From NCBI RefSeq assembly GCF_014696625.1, contig NZ_JACJQL010000064.1, positions 1 to 33,019 on the forward strand: a DNA stretch of 33,019 nucleotides, written 5' to 3'. The stretch's first letter is position 1, and each line of letters starts with the position of its first letter. This stretch comes from Nostoc parmelioides FACHB-3921. GTDB lineage: Bacteria > Cyanobacteriota > Cyanobacteriia > Cyanobacteriales > Nostocaceae. The notes under the pieces were generated by a model that was given only the letters and a program-made list of their open reading frames with translations, was not told the DNA's origin and did no database searches. Made by a program: the position numbers and the translations under genes. This document shows positions 31,101 through 33,019 of the stretch, in pieces.

Positions 31101-31620
31101 GTGAGGGGTTTTTTAGAGCGCGATCAGCGTCTGTGTACTCTAATAAATCAGTTTGCAGTTGCTTCCACTGTTGGGGGTCAATCTTGGAGTCGAAAATCCA
31201 ATAACTGTGAATGGATTTACCACCTGTGTCTATCTGTAAACTCGGTTCTGGCAGTCCGAGCGATCGCCATAAATGTTTTTGTAGTTCTTTGTCTAGGTTG
31301 TCATGCTCGTAAAAGATCGCACGGCAATCGCTCACACTCTCATTGGTATGCCCACCACCGTTGACTACAAAGTAAACTCCTCTGCCTTCGGCTTGGAATT
31401 GTGTGGCTAGTTGCAGCAACTGATTGATATTTTTCGCTTCGGCTTTTCTGCCTTTATCCCCTATCTTGCGTGAGTCATTGCTGGGGTAAAAACTGCGTAG
31501 GTAGACTGTATCTCCCGCTTTGTAGCCCAATGCTTCTAGATGGGCTAGTGCTTGAGTGCGATCTATGGTGAGATTATTTTTGGCTGAATTAGCAGCGTCT
31601 TCTGGATATTGGATAAACAC
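28135..31620 (-). CDS. Primase-helicase-like replication protein (RepB-like primase plus DUF3987-type ATPase)
   Basis: A 1161-aa protein, probably the plasmid's replication protein. The GTG start at 31620 is preceded by GGAGGA 6 nt upstream. Residues about 1-215 form a RepB-like primase domain (DTGGKSIHSYWIFDSK, NPSRVMRLAGCWH). A linker region follows. The ATPase of DUF3987 type has Walker A GDSGSGKS (519-526) and the family-typical NVVDELSGLFGGFNQYKRGQ further on. Residues about 890-1075 are low-complexity and probably disordered, and are encoded by DNA packed with TGTCGGC repeats in all three frames. The last 60 residues are helical. Primase-helicase fusions serve as Rep proteins in several cyanobacterial plasmids. 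A direct origin-binding function is inferred. It is transcribed from a promoter region with AGTACTGTTTTT repeats. Confidence 0.8.
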   Translation of the reverse strand: MFIQYPEDAANSAKNNLTIDRTQALAHLEALGYKAGDTVYLRSFYPSNDSRKIGDKGRKAEAKNINQLLQLATQFQAEGRGVYFVVNGGGHTNESVSDCRAIFYEHDNLDKELQKHLWRSLGLPEPSLQIDTGGKSIHSYWIFDSKIDPQQWKQLQTDLLEYTDADRALKNPSRVMRLAGCWHFAPNNVPSGQTKIILNSGKRYSYDELRAVIPTPAPTLKGLLPTSIRDLQHGCPLYLCLSKENRRLIDSGAGSGERNTKAYSLACDLIGTAATLDAQGYRYSLNPRDIFDDYCCKCSPPLGSDDATEPDKVWKSATGDNPKPALSEDYIIECIKAWVRKETIPSHERATMLHRPEVIAHDSPDNKINNVVLHPTAFIPYDELKTEYINLLNSGASKSQKSRFKTEVNKKYYPVKLERFLDDVETEYRASEDDELIKEDIQKVLDCANLELDIRQFLPQKLATALMLFGINQSLPQTSLMMSLISVISASHQIGAQVLIGNKHNEFYQNPAINHALVGDSGSGKSIIFRSLVKKPLNALRKEENKRFASESQQYEKNLAAWEQSDKSTPQPEPPKPINRMYLTGATLEGLKDYIAKAPDNSILNVVDELSGLFGGFNQYKRGQGNDRQEFLSLYDGDGFSEAKVSKNIFVERTNTSWLGGLQPTILHKHFELGASDGLLPRFTFSVLPEIIRLLPDENTQSIDITGILTGLYRATLSCQPQTYHITGEAYKYFREVDTKWQYEAARLPNGALKEFLKKCKGLLGRLSLNLHLIHELSDPFCGTPPTVIPVIRVKQAADIVEHLLSQIQAVHLQIAGETTQSAIVAMINLSHKRQSLGEEGWLNAREIGRHQSAKGRMKSLEIRELMTKAKEMGYGEIRGSGTKLEWSATKNVGDLSAIAKNTPKPDISVVLNLDAQKMSADVGDLSAMSKTPEAVVNTGLELNEVNFVGDVGDFSDVFEGNELIINDKNVGDLNLLVNPNVVNPVVNPDENLSIISPTTPTNLENVAETIANTNVESADILPTNLPTTADNRRQNSDILPSTTEENSISDLPPTDADRCRQNSLLLPTDADNNCQQNEEQELSTEEPQATTDEPQQVITEKDAVKNVWANAELIRECIADESWGLIATLTEEWTSEFKSAVWKELTPEERQAVKQLKALE
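28405..28944. repeat. In-gene array of at least 20 TGTCGGC / GCCGACA repeats
   Basis: GTCGGC occurs 12 times on the plus strand (28405, 28415, 28437, 28447, 28457, 28518, 28528, 28538, 28550, 28561, 28616, 28625). GCCGAC then occurs 8 times (28705, 28762, 28771, 28838, 28849, 28859, 28928, 28939). Within clusters spacing is often 10-12 bp. The orientation switches once, at about 28630-28705. On the coding strand the first group is read in all three frames (AD, PT, CRQ/RRQ) and the second in two (VG, SA). The repeat is therefore kept as DNA rather than as a peptide. Confidence 0.85.
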
Positions 31621-32259
31621 GGTAGATTCCTCCGATTGGTTTGTTTCTGGTCGGAGGAGAGGCTGATGTTACTGCCACACTTTATATCTACATAATTCGC
31701 TGTTTTACTTAGTTTTGCCTATTTCTGGCTACGAAAACCAGAGTTTGATGACTTTTTTTGGCAAAATCGGCCGCTTGAAGCATATCGTAATTGTCACAGC
31801 TCCATATATAATAAAATGACGGCAGCACGGATTTAATCTCATTTCCCTGTCAGTGGTTTCTAAGCGCCAACTTTTCCGCCACTGCCTTGGGTTTGTGTGA
31901 GATCCCCTCTCCGGCTCCAGTAAATAGAATATGAATTTTTTTCTAGGATAAAGCGTCACTACTTATTAGTGGCGCTTTCGTCCATTTATCTTTTGATACT
32001 TTTGAATATCGACCTCCTGTTTACGTTTCATTTCGCTACTTGCCTGATCTTACAGAACAATTGAACTGTTGACACAGAACTGTAGTACTGTTTTTTTCAG
32101 AAAAATTACTGCTCTGAATCCGTACTAGAGTACTGTTTTTCGTGACACTACTTGACAATATTTGTATTTTCTGGTTAGAGGGCATAAGTAATTAGTTATC
32201 TTTCAGTACTAGTTGGTGTTTAAGTCATATAGGATGTAATCACTTTATTCTGATGATTT
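31621..32259. other. Intergenic region upstream of the primase-ATPase gene, with repeats
   Basis: It contains a hairpin AAAGCGTCAC (31950-31959) with GTGGCGCTTT (31969-31978), pairing over 10 bp with one G-U. AGTACTGTTTTT appears at 32084-32095 and 32129-32140, and the core AGTACT again at 32205. These are possible operator sites for the minus-strand primase gene (start 31620). A minus-strand open frame of 76 codons at 31729-31959 is judged spurious. Confidence 0.45.
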
Positions 32260-32448
32260 TCATTTCTTAGCTTTATTAGCTTTATATTGTTCCAGCCATA
32301 ACTTGACCGCCTCTTCCATTGCGTCAACTTGGGAAATTTCTAAGTCAGTACAAGCCATCTTAAATTCTTTGACTACCTCCTTGCTGATGTATCCGCTCAA
32401 CTGTGCATAGCTTGGGTCGTTTCTTCGTGCCACAACATCATCTATCAT
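32260..32448 (-). CDS. RHH (ribbon-helix-helix) DNA-binding protein (62 aa)
   Basis: The ATG at 32448 has AGGAAG upstream. After a short polar tail (MIDDVVARRNDPSY), residues about 15-55 show the RHH pattern: a beta strand (YAQLSGYIS), then two helices (KEVVKEFKMACTDLE and SQVDAMEEAVKLWLEQY). It is transcribed away from parM across a 321-bp gap holding three ACTAGTT repeats, so it could bind there and regulate both genes. It might alternatively be the DNA-binding partner (ParG/ParR-like) of a segregation system. Transcription toward the primase gene may also be coordinated. Confidence 0.65.
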   Translation of the reverse strand: MIDDVVARRNDPSYAQLSGYISKEVVKEFKMACTDLEISQVDAMEEAVKLWLEQYKANKAKK

Positions 32449-32503
32449 TCATTACTTCCTAAATCATACGAGCGTGTTTACGTTTTTGATTGTTTTACTG
32501 CAA

Positions 32504-32545
32504 ACTAGTTTACATCTTTTTGACTAGTTGACGTGCTGACTAGTT
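32504..32545. repeat. Three ACTAGTT repeats between RHH gene and parM, candidate operator or centromere
   Basis: ACTAGTTTACATC (32504), ACTAGTTGACGTG (32523) and ACTAGTTTACGTG (32539) are direct repeats with starts 19 and 16 bp apart. They lie just upstream of the RHH gene (minus) and about 225 bp before the parM GTG start (plus). Divergent promoters with direct repeats are the usual site for RHH partition or regulatory proteins. Confidence 0.55.
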
Positions 32546-32725
32546 TACGTGTAGTATAGCATCAGCATCCGAAAAGCGGATATGTTCAACCCGAAGCATG
32601 GCAGCCAAAAATTAATAATAATTTTTGAGTAACTTGCTTCTCCAAGCGTAAGTAATCTTTTAGCAATCCCTGGTGTAAAGCTTTAGAGCATAAACATAAC
32701 TACCTTCAACGGTTAGCAACAGCCA

Positions 32726-32739
32726 CATCTATATAGATG
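32726..32739. promoter_or_regulatory. 14-bp palindrome 30 bp before parM start
   Basis: CATCTATATAGATG is a perfect palindrome, enclosed in a longer imperfect one (AGCAACAGCCA left, TGGCTGCT right). Close to the parM start, it could be an operator or a 5' leader hairpin that limits translation. Confidence 0.4.
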
Positions 32740-32769
32740 GCTGCTACTAGCATGATTAGGAGATAGCAA

Positions 32770-32912
32770 GTGTACAACATTTATTTTGCAGACATTGGCA
32801 ACTTCACCAGCATCACCGCACTTAGAGGTGAAAAACCCCGTGTGATGCGCTCAGTATTTCAGGATGTCACCTACACCAGTGCTAGGGATATTGACACTGA
32901 TGATTCCCCCAG
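32770..32912 (+). pseudogene. Actin-like ParM-family protein, N-terminal part (gene split by insertion)
   Basis: GTG 32770 is preceded by TTAGGAGATAGCAA, a good ribosome-binding site. The frame reads VYNIYFADIGNFTSITALRG and so on, where FADIGN fits the phosphate-1 loop of actin-like ATPases. After 47 codons it runs into the insertion at 32913 and stops at TGA 32920-32922. The rest continues in frame from the second CCCAG at 108-112. See 108-902 for the full reconstruction. Confidence 0.82.
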
Positions 32913-33019
32913 TGTGACTTGAACGAAAAAATGAGCCAAATTGTGAACAATAAAATGAGCCATAATTAACGGCAAAATAAGCCTTATGGGAAAAAGCGAA
33001 ATAAAACTTTGCAATCAAA
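32913..33019 (+). mobile_element. Left terminal segment of the insertion element that splits parM
   Basis: It begins TGTGACTTGAACGAAAAAAT. Within the first 75 bp, AAAATGAGCC-like words recur three times (near 32928, 32951 and 32973), the subterminal repeat pattern of transposase-binding ends. An open frame starts ATG 32986 (MGKSEIKLCNQ) and runs off the window; it may be the transposase start or chance. The CCCAG just before (32908-32912) is the target duplication. Confidence 0.8.

Noticed and set aside
31729..31959. 76-codon minus-strand frame between the RHH and primase genes
   Set aside because: Composition is not protein-like, there is no ribosome-binding site or motif, and it covers hairpin sequence.
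31950..31978. Terminator for a neighbouring gene
   Set aside because: A good stem is present, but there is no T-tract on either strand and no gene ends nearby.
1..33019. tRNA and rRNA genes
   Set aside because: I saw no cloverleaf or conserved rRNA segment by eye; a covariance search was not possible.

Overview
The window reads as almost all of one circular plasmid from a filamentous, Nostocales-like cyanobacterium. At least eight copies of the cyanobacterial palindrome GCGATCGC are present (for example at 2458, 3885, 7759, 15832, 25137, 25818, 31259). The gene content fits too: a glycine-rich RRM protein, pentapeptide-repeat, NACHT and NB-ARC/TPR proteins, a MobV relaxase, a DUF3987-type primase/ATPase, and ParA/ParB. 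The two ends join. Positions 32770-32912 hold the start of an actin-like ParM gene and 113-902 hold the rest. The gap is an insertion element (TGTGACTTGAA...TTCAAGTCACA ends) with a 5-bp target duplication CCCAG, of which exactly 107 bp is present at each end. Removing the element and one CCCAG gives an intact 310-codon frame and a circle of 32,800 bp.

Layout. (1) 32260-33019 joined to 1-5434: a ribbon-helix-helix (RHH) gene divergent from a tightly packed operon of parM, two RHH-like genes, several small unknown genes, a coiled-coil protein, a membrane protein and a membrane-anchored P-loop ATPase. parM is broken by the element. (2) 5435-6331: a cluster of GACACC repeats, then an orphan NarL/LuxR-type response regulator. 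(3) 6467-10516: a membrane pentapeptide-repeat protein and a NACHT ATPase that share a Gly/Asn/Gln-rich motif. (4) 10781-12932: a small tyrosine recombinase, a remnant of a second one, a PrlF/YhaV toxin-antitoxin pair and a small hydrophobic protein. (5) 13018-14454: an intact parAB operon with two copies of a 26-bp palindrome, one inside parB. (6) 14509-19266: an unknown gene, an RNA-binding protein gene, a MITE-like element, an IS5-family remnant, and an unknown membrane/secreted gene pair. (7) 19429-22830 (minus strand): an NB-ARC/TPR NLR-like protein, a small putative effector sharing its N-terminal region, and a FinO-like-named family protein. (8) 22831-24788: a repeat-dense non-coding region (candidate origin and oriT) around a small acidic-tailed gene. 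(9) 24789-31620: a MobV relaxase fused to a primase/TOPRIM-like region, a secreted TPR protein, and a large primase-ATPase whose gene carries at least 20 copies of TGTCGGC inside coding sequence.

How it fits together. Replication probably depends on the primase-ATPase and one of the repeat arrays. Segregation now probably depends on ParAB, because the ParM operon is interrupted. The plasmid looks mobilizable: it has a relaxase and a candidate oriT but no recognisable type IV secretion genes. Two separate NLR-type modules and a toxin-antitoxin pair make up a defence/conflict cargo. The best candidates for undescribed biology are the small effector plus NB-ARC/TPR pair (19429-22236), the pentapeptide/NACHT pair, the ParM operon ending in a membrane ATPase, and the in-gene TGTCGGC array.
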